From NCBI GenBank assembly GCA_023420415.1, contig JAEZWF010000023.1, forward strand, positions 124,001-188,000: 64,000 nucleotides of DNA. Direction: 5' to 3'. Every line of letters starts with the position of its first letter. Position 1 is the first letter of the stretch. The notes under the pieces were generated by a model, which ran no database searches, was not told the DNA's origin, and was given only the letters and a program-made list of their open reading frames with translations. This DNA is from Actinomycetes bacterium (lineage in GTDB: Bacteria > Actinomycetota > Actinomycetes > Actinomycetales > Dermatophilaceae). Below are positions 8,425 to 16,701 of the stretch, in pieces. Made by a program: the position numbers and the translations under genes.

Positions 8425-9507
8425 GTGGCGAGAGCGAGGGGTGACCGGTCGACGGCCGGGCAGCAGGGCGCAGATCGCCCCTCGTCAGGCGACCCGGTCG
8501 GGGCGCCCCCGGAGCCGCCGCTGCCCCGGGTGTCGGCGCTCGACCTCGAGGACCCGGCCGTCGAGCAGACGGTGACCCGGGTCTTCCTGGCCGTGGTCCA
8601 GCAAGCCGACCCCTCCCGCGCCCTGCTCATCGCCCAGGGACTCGAGACCGAGCTGGTCGACCGGTCCCTGGAGGTGCTCTCCGCGCGCGGGCTCGTCCGC
8701 CTCCACCACGGAGGCCACATCGAGGTGATCCCGCCCGATGTCTCCCTACCCGCGCTTGCCATGAGCTACGAGCGCCGCGCTCGCGAAACCCGTTCTGCCG
8801 CACACGAACTCGCACAGGTCTTCTTCCACGCCCGCGCCTCTCGCCGGCCCCAGGACACCAGCGCCATCCAGGTCCTCTCCTCGCTGGACGAGGTCTCGTC
8901 GGCCACCTCCGAGGCGGCTGCCACCGCCACCGAGCAGGTCCGTTCCTTCCGCACGATGTCCCCGCGCACGCGCGCCGTCATCGACTCTCCGCTGCACTCC
9001 CACTCGGCTCCGACGCTCGGACCTGGCGGCACACCACTGCCCTGTTTCGCGGTCTTCGACCCGGCGGTCCTCGAAGCCGACAACATCCTCGCCGTGCTGC
9101 GGGCGCGGGAGGAGGGCGGTGAGCTGGCGCGGTTCACCACCGCGGTGCCCTTCTCGGCGATCATCATCGACGACACCGCGGCCGTGGTCGACCTGAGCGA
9201 GTTCGACGGCACCGGCTACGGCTCCCTGCTGGTGCGCAGCCGTCCCGCCATCCTGGGCCTCATCTCGCTGTTCGACCGCCTGTGGGAGCTGGGCCACCCC
9301 CTCGACCAGGACGCCGGCCGCGCGGGGCGCCACGACCAGACCATCCTGTCGATGCTGGCCGCCGGCGTGACCGACGCGACCATCGCCCGCCAGGTGGGCA
9401 TCTCCCAGCGCACGGTCGAACGCCGCGTGCGCGCGCTCATGGACGAGCTGGGCGCCAACACCCGCTTCCAGGCTGGCGTGCAGGCCGCCCGGCGCGGCCT
9501 GTTGTGA
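8425..9507 (+). CDS. LuxR-type DNA-binding regulator with TrmB-like N-terminal region
   Basis: A 360-residue regulator. The C-terminus has a helix-turn-helix, IARQVGISQRTVERRV, ahead of a conserved tail ANTRFQAGVQA. The N-terminal third (VEQTVTRVFLAVVQQADPSR) resembles a winged-helix region of the TrmB/MarR kind, and the middle resembles the effector region of the second copy at 14388-15197, its clear paralog. GTG at 8425 is chosen; GTG at 8530 (VSALDLEDP) is a credible alternative, and the long open extension to 8014 is purD antisense. Function is unknown; both copies sit next to purine genes. Confidence 0.8.
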   Translation: MARARGDRSTAGQQGADRPSSGDPVGAPPEPPLPRVSALDLEDPAVEQTVTRVFLAVVQQADPSRALLIAQGLETELVDRSLEVLSARGLVRLHHGGHIEVIPPDVSLPALAMSYERRARETRSAAHELAQVFFHARASRRPQDTSAIQVLSSLDEVSSATSEAAATATEQVRSFRTMSPRTRAVIDSPLHSHSAPTLGPGGTPLPCFAVFDPAVLEADNILAVLRAREEGGELARFTTAVPFSAIIIDDTAAVVDLSEFDGTGYGSLLVRSRPAILGLISLFDRLWELGHPLDQDAGRAGRHDQTILSMLAAGVTDATIARQVGISQRTVERRVRALMDELGANTRFQAGVQAARRGLL

Positions 9508-9560
9508 GAGGTATGCCGTCCGGTGGCCGGGATGTGCGCCGGTGCCACCGGGCGCGCGGT

Positions 9561-9566
9561 TAGACT
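9561..9566 (+). promoter_or_regulatory. Probable -10 element for helD
   Basis: TAGACT lies in the context GGTTAGACTCG, closely matching the purS -10 region. The transcript would start near 9574, about 29 bases ahead of the GTG start. Confidence 0.45.
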
Positions 9567-9602
9567 CGTGCGTTCGTTGAGGGACGAGCAGAAAGACCAC
9601 CT

Positions 9603-11819
9603 GTGACCGCACCCGACAGCTCGGGTCGCCGGGCCACCTCCGCAGAGGTGGCCCGCGAGATCGCGACCGAGCAAGCCCACGTCGACCTCGTCTATGCCGA
9701 GCTCGCCAAGGCCCAGGCCCGCGCCGGGCTCGTCGAGGCGGACGGGCTGGCCCGCGGCCGCACGGACCGCACGGGCGACGTCCGCGACGAGGAGCTCACC
9801 GGTCTCTTCGAGCGAGATGCGTTGGTGTTCAACGCCGCCCGTCGCCGCTCGACCCTCGACACGCAGTACGAAGGTTTGGTCTTCGGACGCCTCGACCTCG
9901 ACCACGCCATGGCCAAGGACGGCGCACAGCCCGACCGCGAGATCCGCTACATCGGACGCCTGGGCGTCCGCGACGACGACTACGAGTCGCTCGTGGTCGA
10001 CTGGCGCGCCCCCGCGGCCTCCGCGTTCTACCGCGCCACCCCCGTGGAGCCGATGGGCGTCGTGCGCCGCCGCGTCCTGCGCAGCAAGGGCCCGGACGTC
10101 GTCGGGGTCGAGGACGACCTCATGGTCACCGACCCGCCCGACGACCTCGTCGTCGTCGGCGACGGCGCGCTCCTCGCCGCCCTCACCCGCAGCCGCGGCG
10201 CCCAGATGCGCGACATCGTCGCCACCATCCAGCGGCACCAGGACGAGGCGATCCGTGCCCCCGCCCGCGGCATCACCGAGATCACCGGTGGCCCAGGCAC
10301 GGGCAAGACGGTCGTGGCGCTGCACCGCGCCGCCTACCTGCTCTACTCCGACCGGCGCCGGTTCGAGTCCGGCGGCATCCTCGTCGTCGGCCCCTCAGCC
10401 GCCTACACGGCATACATCGAGCGTGTCCTCCCCTCGCTCGGCGAGGAGTCGGTGACCCTGCGCTCGCTCGGTGACGTCGTCGACGGCGTGACCGCCACGC
10501 GCCTGGACCCTCCTGACGTCGCGGCGACCAAGGGGTCCCTGCGCATCCGCCGGCTGCTGGCCCGGGCGGCCGGGGCGGCCGTGCCGGACGCGCCGACCGA
10601 GTTCCGCGCGTTCGTCGCCGGGCAGGCGGTGCGCGTCGACACCAGGACACTGGACCGGATCCGCAGCCAGGTGCTGCGCAACCACCAGCGCAACCTGGCC
10701 CGCGGCGCCGTCGAGGCCGCACTGGGAGAGGCCGCATGGGCCAGCGTGCGCGAAGGCGACAAGGCCGAGTTCATGGACCGGTTCGACGGACACCTCGAGG
10801 TCGAGGCGTTCCTCGACCGCTGGTGGCCGCAGGTCGACCCGCGCGAGGTGCTGCTGTGGCTCGCCGACCCCGAGCTCGCCCGGCGCCACGGCCAGGGGGC
10901 GATCAGCCCCGAGGAGGCGGACGCCTTCGCCGCCTCGATGCGCGAAGCCCTCGCCGAGGGCACGTGGACCGTGGCCGACGCCGCCCTCGTCGACGACCTC
11001 GCGGCCCGGCTCGGCCCCGTGCAGGACGCCCCGGCCGAGGAACGCGGCTTCTACGAGATCGAGGAGCTCGAGGACGTCTCGCAGTTCGGCGTGGCCGAGG
11101 TCGGCGGCAACCGCTCCCGACGCTCCGGCGGCGGCGTCGAGCGGCAGTCGGCCGACCCGCGCGAACGACTGTTGCAGGGGCGGATCGGCGGCCCCGGCGA
11201 GTACGCACACGTCCTCGTCGACGAGGCCCAGGACCTCTCGCCGATGCAGTGGCGCATGCTCGGGCGCCGCGGCCGCTACTCGTCCTGGACCGTCGTCGGC
11301 GACGCTGCGCAGGCGTCCTGGGGTGACGACGCCGAGGCGGCACGCGCGCGGGAGGAGGCGTTCGGCACCCAGCCCAGGCGCGGCTTCCACATGGACACCA
11401 ACTACCGCAACGCGCGTGAGATCTTCGACTACGCGGCGCGCGTGGTGCGCGAACAGGTCCCCGACGCCGACATCCCCCGGGCCGTGCGCGAGACGGGTGC
11501 CGACCCGCTGGAGGTGACGGCGCACCGACAGGACGTCCGGGACGCCGTGACGTCGGCCGTCGACGGGCTGCTCGACGAGGTCGAGGGGTCGATCGCGGTG
11601 GTGACGCCGGCTCGGTATGCCGCGGAGCTGGCCGGCGTGGGTGAGGAGACCGGGCGCGTGGTCGTCGTCGACCCCATGTCCACCAAGGGACTCGAGTACG
11701 ACGCCACCGTCATCGTCGACCCTGACGAGATCATCCGCGAGTCGCCGGGCGGGGTGCGGGTGCTCTACGTCGCGCTCACCCGCGCCGCCCACCGGATGAC
11801 GGTCGTGCGTCTGTCCTGA
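9603..11819 (+). CDS. helD: HelD-like UvrD/Rep-family ATPase, RNA polymerase recycling factor
   Basis: A 738-residue superfamily 1 ATPase. The N-terminal coiled coil (residues about 10-50) and the split helicase core are typical of HelD, which removes stalled RNA polymerase from DNA. Motifs in order: Walker A GGPGTGKTVVALHRAAYLL near residue 228, Walker B HVLVDEAQDLSPMQW near 537, GDAAQASW, the RecA2 motif TNYRNAREIF, STKGLEYDATVIVDP and YVALTRA near the end. Start GTG at 9603 follows a TAGACT -10 element. The gene stands alone. It differs from UvrD and PcrA in the N-terminal coiled coil and the actinobacterial HelD layout. Confidence 0.9.
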   Translation: MTAPDSSGRRATSAEVAREIATEQAHVDLVYAELAKAQARAGLVEADGLARGRTDRTGDVRDEELTGLFERDALVFNAARRRSTLDTQYEGLVFGRLDLDHAMAKDGAQPDREIRYIGRLGVRDDDYESLVVDWRAPAASAFYRATPVEPMGVVRRRVLRSKGPDVVGVEDDLMVTDPPDDLVVVGDGALLAALTRSRGAQMRDIVATIQRHQDEAIRAPARGITEITGGPGTGKTVVALHRAAYLLYSDRRRFESGGILVVGPSAAYTAYIERVLPSLGEESVTLRSLGDVVDGVTATRLDPPDVAATKGSLRIRRLLARAAGAAVPDAPTEFRAFVAGQAVRVDTRTLDRIRSQVLRNHQRNLARGAVEAALGEAAWASVREGDKAEFMDRFDGHLEVEAFLDRWWPQVDPREVLLWLADPELARRHGQGAISPEEADAFAASMREALAEGTWTVADAALVDDLAARLGPVQDAPAEERGFYEIEELEDVSQFGVAEVGGNRSRRSGGGVERQSADPRERLLQGRIGGPGEYAHVLVDEAQDLSPMQWRMLGRRGRYSSWTVVGDAAQASWGDDAEAARAREEAFGTQPRRGFHMDTNYRNAREIFDYAARVVREQVPDADIPRAVRETGADPLEVTAHRQDVRDAVTSAVDGLLDEVEGSIAVVTPARYAAELAGVGEETGRVVVVDPMSTKGLEYDATVIVDPDEIIRESPGGVRVLYVALTRAAHRMTVVRLS

Positions 11820-11840
11820 CGTTCCGCCGCCGCGGCGCTG

Positions 11841-11859
11841 GCCGTCGTGCGGCGACGGC
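11841..11859 (+). terminator. Terminator-like hairpin after helD
   Basis: GCCGTCG at 11841-11847 pairs with 11853-11859 across a five-base loop, 22 bases after the helD stop. There is no U-tract, which is usual at this G+C content. The rest of the gap to 12060 holds an unusually AT-rich pyrimidine stretch at about 11953-12010 that may be the next promoter. Confidence 0.45.
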
Positions 11860-12060
11860 GCCGGCGGTGCTCGTGGTGCGGGCGGTGACCCTGCCCGGAA
11901 ACGGCCGTGTCGTGGCCCTCGCGCCATCAACCGTTCGGCCCTGTTCGGGCACGAGTTTCCCCAACCGTCTTTACTCTCTCTTTACCTGTGGCTTACTACT
12001 TCTGGAGGAAGTCTGACGGGACACGGCACCCCGTGCCGCATCGAGGGAAGCAGTACAACA

Positions 12061-12837
12061 GTGCAGGGAAAGCGCAGGGGCGCCATGGTCGCCCTCATGG
12101 TGACGGTCGGGGTTCTGGGCCCCGCAGTCGCCGCCGACGCCACGACGGTCACCGCGACCGGTCCTGGGCAGCCATCGGCGGACGCCGCGGTGCCGCCTGG
12201 TGACAATGGCCCGAGCACAGCCACTGCCCCGACGGCCCCGCCGTCGGCGGACGCCGAGACCGACACCACGCCGGCCCCGACCGACACGACGGACCCGACC
12301 GACACCCCGGACACGCCCGGCACCTCGGACACCACGGACGCCACGGGCGCTGACGACGCCAAGGATGCCCCGGACACCCCGGTCGCCGACGAGCCTGACG
12401 GCACACCCGGCGATGGGGCCGAGCCGGCACCCGACGACGAACCGACCACCGGAGGCGACGACCAGGAGGGCGCGTCGCCGACCGACGCGGACGAGGTGAG
12501 CGAGCAGCCTGCAGTCGGCGAAAGCGGCGGCGGGGAGATCAGCGGCCCGACCGTCGTGTCCGACGACACCGCCGTCACTGCGGCCCCCTCCGCGGAGCCC
12601 GTCAAGCCAGCCACGTCGGCGGGCCGGTCCGGATCGGATGTCCAGCCGGGCAATGACCCATCGGTCGCGACGTCGCGACCGACCCCCGAGGCGAGCGCCG
12701 TCCCTCGCGCGCTCGCGTTCACCGGGACCTCACCGACGGAGCCCCTCGTCCTCGGGGTGTTCCTGGTCGGCGGAGGACTCGTGCTGAGTGCCGCGGGCCG
12801 AAGGCTCGCGCGGCGTGAGGGACAGCGCGAGGTCTGA
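12061..12837 (+). CDS. Asp/Thr/Pro-rich surface protein with LAFTG sorting signal
   Basis: A 258-residue secreted protein. A signal peptide ends near AVAADA (residues about 1-28). A low-complexity acidic stalk of Thr, Pro, Asp and Ala runs from about residue 40 to 210, with no enzymatic domain. The C-terminus has LAFTG, then a hydrophobic helix (LVLGVFLVGGGLVLSAA) and a basic tail (RRLARREG). LAxTG is the motif of class E sortases of high-G+C Gram-positives, so the protein is probably anchored to peptidoglycan. No sortase is nearby. GTG at 12061 or ATG at 12085 could be the start; the second has better ribosome-site spacing. Confidence 0.8.
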   Translation: MQGKRRGAMVALMVTVGVLGPAVAADATTVTATGPGQPSADAAVPPGDNGPSTATAPTAPPSADAETDTTPAPTDTTDPTDTPDTPGTSDTTDATGADDAKDAPDTPVADEPDGTPGDGAEPAPDDEPTTGGDDQEGASPTDADEVSEQPAVGESGGGEISGPTVVSDDTAVTAAPSAEPVKPATSAGRSGSDVQPGNDPSVATSRPTPEASAVPRALAFTGTSPTEPLVLGVFLVGGGLVLSAAGRRLARREGQREV

Positions 12838-12845
12838 GGGGCAGG

Positions 12846-12882
12846 TCGTGCGAGGCGGGCCGGCGGGGCCCGCCTCGCACGA
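12846..12882. terminator. Strong 16-bp terminator hairpin
   Basis: A perfect 16-bp stem (12846-12861 with 12867-12882) closes a five-base loop. It lies just after the surface protein stop and at the end of the minus-strand purA unit, so it may serve both. Confidence 0.75.
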
Positions 12883-12896
12883 TCGGGGTCAGGCGG

Positions 12897-13047
12897 TCAG
12901 CCGAGCCAGTCGCCGGGGCCGTCGGCACCGAGGTAGACGAGCGAGGCGCCGTGGTGCTGCGCCCCGCCCCACTTTGCTGTATTGCCCGCGGACCGGCTGG
13001 CCCGGCGCGAGCCGCGCCCGCACCGGGTGGCGGGGCCCGTCGCTCAC
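12897..13047 (-). pseudogene. Frameshifted DUF402-like fragment coupled to purA
   Basis: GTG at 13047 overlaps the purA stop as GTGA, the same junction used by true operon partners in this window. The frame reads about 24 codons to GQYSK and then loses sense. Dropping one A from the AAA run (TTT at 12973-12975 on the given strand) restores KWGGAQHHGASLVYLG and then ADGPGDWLG before a TGA at 12897. The KW, H, LG, D, G, WLG spacing resembles the N-terminus of DUF402 proteins, which are normally about 170 residues or longer. The piece is therefore both shifted and truncated. The similarity is judged by eye. Confidence 0.4.
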
Positions 13048-14345
13048 GCGTCGAGCAGCGGGTACCGGCTGATGATCTCGTCGCGCCCCGGCCCGACGCC
13101 GATGGCGGAGACGCGGGCGCCGATGAGCTCCTCGAGGCGCAGCACGTAGGCCTGGGCGTTGGCGGGCAGCTCCTCGAACGTGCGGGCACCGGAGATGTCC
13201 TCCCACCACCCGTCGAGCTCTTCGTAGATCGGGGTCGCGTGGTGGAAGTCGGTCTGGTTGACCGGCATCTCGTCGTGCCGCACGCCGTCGACGTCGTAGG
13301 CCACGCAGATCGGCACCTTGTCGAGGCCGGTGAGGACGTCGAGCTTGGTGATGACGAAATCAGTGACCCCGTTGATGCGGGTGGCGTAGCGGCCGACGAC
13401 CGTGTCGACCCAGCCACAACGGCGGGGCCGCCCGGTCGTCGTGCCGTACTCGGCGCCGGTCTTGCGCAGGAACTCACCGTTGTCGTCGAACAGCTCGGTC
13501 GGGAACGGCCCCTCACCGACCCGCGTCGAGTACGCCTTGAGGATCGCGATGACCCGTGACACGCGCGTCGGCGGGATGCCCGACCCGGTGCACGCGCCAC
13601 CGGCCGTGGCGTTGGACGACGTGACGAACGGGTAGGTGCCGTGGTCGACGTCGAGCAGGGTCGCCTGCCCGGCCTCGAGCAGGACGTTGCTGCCCTCGTC
13701 CAACGCCTTCTCCAGCACCAGCGAGGTGTCGGCGACCATGGGACGCAAGCGCTCGGCATACCCGAGGAGCTCCTCCATCACCTCGTCGACCTCGACCGCG
13801 CGACGGTTGTAGATCTTGGCGAGCACCTGGTTCTTGAACGACAGCGCCGCCTCGACCTTCTGCCGCAGGATCTTCTCGTCGAACAGGTCCTGCACCCGGA
13901 TGCCGTTGCGCGCCATCTTGTCGGCGTAGGTCGGGCCGATCCCGCGTCCGGTGGTGCCGATCTTGCGTGACCCGAGGAACCGCTCGGTCACCTTGTCGAG
14001 GACACGGTTGTAGGGGGCGATGATGTGCGCGTTGGCGCTCACCACCAGCTTCGAGGTGTCGACGCCGCGCGCCTCGAGCCCGTCGATCTCCTCGAACAGC
14101 ACGGCGAGGTCGATGACGACACCGTTGCCGATGACCGGGATGCAGGTCGGGGTGAGGATGCCCGAGGGCAGCAGGTGCAGCGCGTACTTCTCGCGCTTGC
14201 CGTCCTGCTCGATGACGATGGTGTGGCCGGCGTTGTTGCCGCCGTTGAACTTCACGACGTAGTCGACGTCGGACCCCATGAGGTCCGTCGCCTTGCCCTT
14301 GCCCTCGTCGCCCCACTGAGCGCCCACCAGCACGATCGCCGGCAT
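13044..14345 (-). CDS. purA: Adenylosuccinate synthetase
   Basis: PurA condenses IMP and aspartate with GTP on the way to AMP. The 433-residue protein has the expected P-loop-like GAQWGDEGKGKATDLM at the N-terminus, the substrate region FNGGNNAGHTI, the switch region KIGTTGRGIGPTYADK, and the arginine-rich TTTGRPRRCGW with KLDVLTGLD for base recognition. GTG at 14351 is possible, but ATG at 14345 starts the conserved MPAIVLVG and is chosen. The octamer GTATGCCG covers this start codon. Its stop overlaps the start of the fragment at 13047. Confidence 0.97.
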   Translation of the reverse strand: MPAIVLVGAQWGDEGKGKATDLMGSDVDYVVKFNGGNNAGHTIVIEQDGKREKYALHLLPSGILTPTCIPVIGNGVVIDLAVLFEEIDGLEARGVDTSKLVVSANAHIIAPYNRVLDKVTERFLGSRKIGTTGRGIGPTYADKMARNGIRVQDLFDEKILRQKVEAALSFKNQVLAKIYNRRAVEVDEVMEELLGYAERLRPMVADTSLVLEKALDEGSNVLLEAGQATLLDVDHGTYPFVTSSNATAGGACTGSGIPPTRVSRVIAILKAYSTRVGEGPFPTELFDDNGEFLRKTGAEYGTTTGRPRRCGWVDTVVGRYATRINGVTDFVITKLDVLTGLDKVPICVAYDVDGVRHDEMPVNQTDFHHATPIYEELDGWWEDISGARTFEELPANAQAYVLRLEELIGARVSAIGVGPGRDEIISRYPLLDA

Positions 14346-14387
14346 ACCCACAACCCTTCGTTGTCCCTCGCGGCTTCCGCGGGAAGG

Positions 14388-15197
14388 CTACCTGCCCGCC
14401 GCGGGGTCCCTGTCGGTGAGACCTTCGCGCCCGAACGCGACACCGAGCTGGAACCGGGTCTCGACGCCGTGGGCCTCCATCATCGCCGCGACGCGGCGCC
14501 GCACGGTGCGCAGGCTCACCCCGAGATACCGGGCGATCGACTCGTCCTTGACGCCGCGCATCATGAGGCGCAGGTATGCCGCGTCGTCACCTCGTTCCAT
14601 GCGCGGGACCGGGAGCCCCTTGTCCCACGCGTAGTCGAACAGCTCGGTGAACGCCAGGACCAGCATCGGCTCCCGGACCAGCACGAAGTCTGCGGACGGG
14701 TCACCCCACGCGGCGACAGCCAGGACCGCCTCGGCGCCGAACACGGCGAACTCGCTCGGGGGCCGCAACGACAGGCGCTGGCGCTCCCCGGCCTCCGCCC
14801 AGGTGTCCATCCAGGCGCGCGCTCCGGGTTCCTCCCGTGCGCTCTGGGGGTAGAGGGTGCGCAGCTCGTACTCGCCCCGAGCCAGCCGGCCCCGGGTCTC
14901 CACGGCCGTCTCGGGTTCGGCGCCCGGTCCCACCTCCACCTGGGTCACGCACGAGCGCACGACGGTGGAGGTCTCCTCCACGAGCTGGCGCACGAGCTGG
15001 GGTGCCAGGTCGGCGGCCACCCGCTCGAACACCGGCCCACCCACGCCACTCGGCACGGGCTGGGACGACAGCTGCAGGATGGCGTTGCGCATCTGGGCCA
15101 GATCGGCGCGGCGCTCGTCGTAGCGGTGCTGCTCGCGCCCGAACACCTCGCGCAACGTTTCCACGGGGTCGCCTGCGTGACCCGACGGACCTGGCAT
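14388..15197 (-). CDS. LuxR-type DNA-binding regulator, paralog of the protein at 8425-9507
   Basis: A 269-residue regulator. The C-terminal helix-turn-helix IARYLGVSLRTVRRRV with the tail VETRFQLGVAF aligns with its paralog's GISQRTVERRV and NTRFQAGVQA. The N-terminal part has a helical segment (REQHRYDERRADLAQMRNAI) rather than an obvious winged helix. It shares with the paralog the central block PMLVLAFTELFDYAWDKG against PAILGLISLFDRLWELG. It lies upstream of purA, 42 bases away, and could share transcripts with it. The effector and targets are unknown. Confidence 0.8.
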   Translation of the reverse strand: MPGPSGHAGDPVETLREVFGREQHRYDERRADLAQMRNAILQLSSQPVPSGVGGPVFERVAADLAPQLVRQLVEETSTVVRSCVTQVEVGPGAEPETAVETRGRLARGEYELRTLYPQSAREEPGARAWMDTWAEAGERQRLSLRPPSEFAVFGAEAVLAVAAWGDPSADFVLVREPMLVLAFTELFDYAWDKGLPVPRMERGDDAAYLRLMMRGVKDESIARYLGVSLRTVRRRVAAMMEAHGVETRFQLGVAFGREGLTDRDPAAGR

Positions 15198-15273
15198 GTG
15201 CGCTGGTCACCCCCGACGTTCGTGCTGTGAACGGTCCAAGCGCCGCTCCTGCGGTCCTCTTGTGGACATTGGC

Positions 15274-15302
15274 ACTTTAGTGACACGCGTGGCCGGTGTC
15301 GA
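15274..15302 (-). promoter_or_regulatory. Probable promoter of the second LuxR-type regulator
   Basis: On the minus strand TCGACA (15302-15297) and TAAAGT (15279-15274) are 17 bp apart. The palindrome CACTTTAGTG at 15273-15282 covers the -10 element and could be an operator. Confidence 0.5.
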
Positions 15303-15404
15303 CCGGGCATCATGGTCGTCGTCACGCGCCGCCGGAATGGCAGGGGACGCACCGAGACGGCCGTGACCCGTGGGCCCGGATCCGGGTCCACGCAGGGGGC
15401 GACG

Positions 15405-15439
15405 CCGGGGGGCCTGACCGTCAGGGTCAGGCCCCCCGG
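15405..15439. terminator. Strong 15-bp hairpin in a 430-base gap
   Basis: A perfect 15-bp stem (15405-15419 with 15425-15439) has a five-base loop. It lies between two divergent genes with no credible coding sequence on either side, so it has no obvious gene to terminate. The gap 15198-15627 otherwise holds the regulator promoter and a G-tract cluster. Confidence 0.45.
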
Positions 15440-15508
15440 CTTCACTGCCCGGTCTGCCCGGTCTGCGCGGGCGCTGGCGGCCGCGTGGGTCGGCGCTGGC
15501 GGCTGCGC

Positions 15509-15550
15509 GGGGGCGGGGGCGGCTGCGGGGGCGGGGGCGGCGCGCGGGGG
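15509..15550 (+). other. G-quadruplex-type G-tract cluster
   Basis: Five runs of five G's are separated by loops of one to eight bases, satisfying the G4 pattern on the given strand. The cluster lies about 80 bases upstream of the lipoprotein start. Confidence 0.55.
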
Positions 15551-15627
15551 TCGGGGCTGGCGCAACCGATCGCGGGTCGGTCACGTCACACTGGGCACCC
15601 GAACCCCCCGCGACCCACGGAAGACCC

Positions 15628-16245
15628 ATGTGGAGAACCCCGTCCCGCTCCCGTTCCACCGCACCGACCCCGACTGAGACAGCCAGGGCTCGGCCAGCCA
15701 CGGCTCGGGCCGCCGTGGCCCCAGCCCTGGCCCCAGCCCTGGTCGCGCCCCTGGTGTTGGCCCTGGTGAGCCTGGCCGCGTGCGGCGCGGAGCGTCCGCG
15801 CACCGAACCCGGCCGCCCGAGCCCCAGCAGCGCGTCCACCTCCTCGGCGCCGAACCCGACGCCTTCATCGGGTCCCCCGTTCACCCCGCCCACGCCGACG
15901 CGGCCCAAGCCCCCGGGCCCGTCGTCGACACCGCAGATCCCACCGCCGGCCCGCGACCCCGTCGGGGTCATCCCGGCCACGCCGAAGGCCTACGCCGAGG
16001 CGTTCGTCGCCGCCTGGGTCTCGGGCACGACTCCGGCACTGACCGAGCTCGGCACCAAGGCAGCCGTCGCCCAGGCGCGCACCGCCAAACCGGCCGGTAT
16101 GCCGCAGCTGCGCGCCTGCCGGCCCGACGCCGGCTCGACCTACTGCACCTTCGAGGGCGACGAGTACACCGTCACCGTCCGCGTGGTCGACAACCTCGTG
16201 CAGGACAAGCGTCCGCAGGCAGTCACCGAGGTGATCTTCCACTGA
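15628..16245 (+). CDS. Putative lipoprotein with Pro/Ser/Thr-rich linker
   Basis: A 205-residue protein of no family I recognise. After an Arg/Thr-rich start comes a long hydrophobic stretch (ALVAPLVLALVSLAAC) ending in the lipobox LAAC, with Cys near residue 52. A proline-, serine- and threonine-rich linker follows (to about residue 110), then a small folded domain (TPKAYAEAFVAAW to the end) with two cysteines, in RACRPD and YCTFEG. ATG at 15628 is preceded by GGAAG. The domain is about the size of small actinobacterial lipoprotein sensor or NTF2-like modules, but that is speculation. Confidence 0.65.
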   Translation: MWRTPSRSRSTAPTPTETARARPATARAAVAPALAPALVAPLVLALVSLAACGAERPRTEPGRPSPSSASTSSAPNPTPSSGPPFTPPTPTRPKPPGPSSTPQIPPPARDPVGVIPATPKAYAEAFVAAWVSGTTPALTELGTKAAVAQARTAKPAGMPQLRACRPDAGSTYCTFEGDEYTVTVRVVDNLVQDKRPQAVTEVIFH

Positions 16246-16284
16246 GGTGACCACGCGGCATACCGCACGCGCGGTGACGGCGCC

Positions 16285-16701
16285 TCAGCCGGCCGCGAAG
16301 CCGAGCTCACGCGCGGCGGTGGCCGAGGAGTCCCGCACGAACTGGGCGGTGCGCTGCTCCTCCTCGGTCTCGCCGATCGCGCCGGCCGCGCGCGACAGCG
16401 CGGCGAGCGCACGCAGGAAGCCGCGGTTGGGTTCGTGCTCCCACGGCACGGGCCCCTGACCGCGCCAGCCCGCGCGCCGCAGCGCGTCGAGCCCGCGGTG
16501 GTAGCCGGTGCGCGCGTAGGCGTAGGCCTCGACGGTGCGGTTGTCGGCCAGGGCGTCCTCGGCGAGGGTCGCCCAGGCCAGGGACGAGGCTGGGTATGCC
16601 GCGGCGACCTGGTCGGGCGCGACACCCTCCTCGAGCTTGGCGGCGGCCGGGTCCGGGGGCAGCTCGGTCGCGGGGACGCCGAGCAGGTTGTCTCCGGGCA
16701 T
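16285..16701 (-). CDS. DUF3151 family protein
   Basis: A 138-residue cytoplasmic protein of the DUF3151 family, function unknown. It starts MPGDNLLGVPATELPPDP, continues VAAAYPASSLAWATLAEDAL, then YAYARTGYHRGLDALRRAGW, and ends in VRDSSATAARELG, all family hallmarks. An in-frame ATG at 16737 is rejected because ATG at 16701 overlaps the fba stop as TGATG. DUF3151 genes typically lie directly after fructose-bisphosphate aldolase in actinobacteria, as here, which hints at a link with glycolysis. Confidence 0.88.
   Translation of the reverse strand: MPGDNLLGVPATELPPDPAAAKLEEGVAPDQVAAAYPASSLAWATLAEDALADNRTVEAYAYARTGYHRGLDALRRAGWRGQGPVPWEHEPNRGFLRALAALSRAAGAIGETEEEQRTAQFVRDSSATAARELGFAAG

Noticed and set aside
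11907..12203. A 98-codon plus-strand frame before the surface protein
   Set aside because: The second half overlaps the surface-protein gene in another frame and is Arg/Gly-rich. Only the AT-rich promoter-like part is unusual.
15207..15980. Minus-strand frame of 257 codons in and after the 430-base gap
   Set aside because: It is mainly antisense to the lipoprotein and its remaining part is low-complexity Ala/Arg/Pro. No ribosome site or family motif is present.
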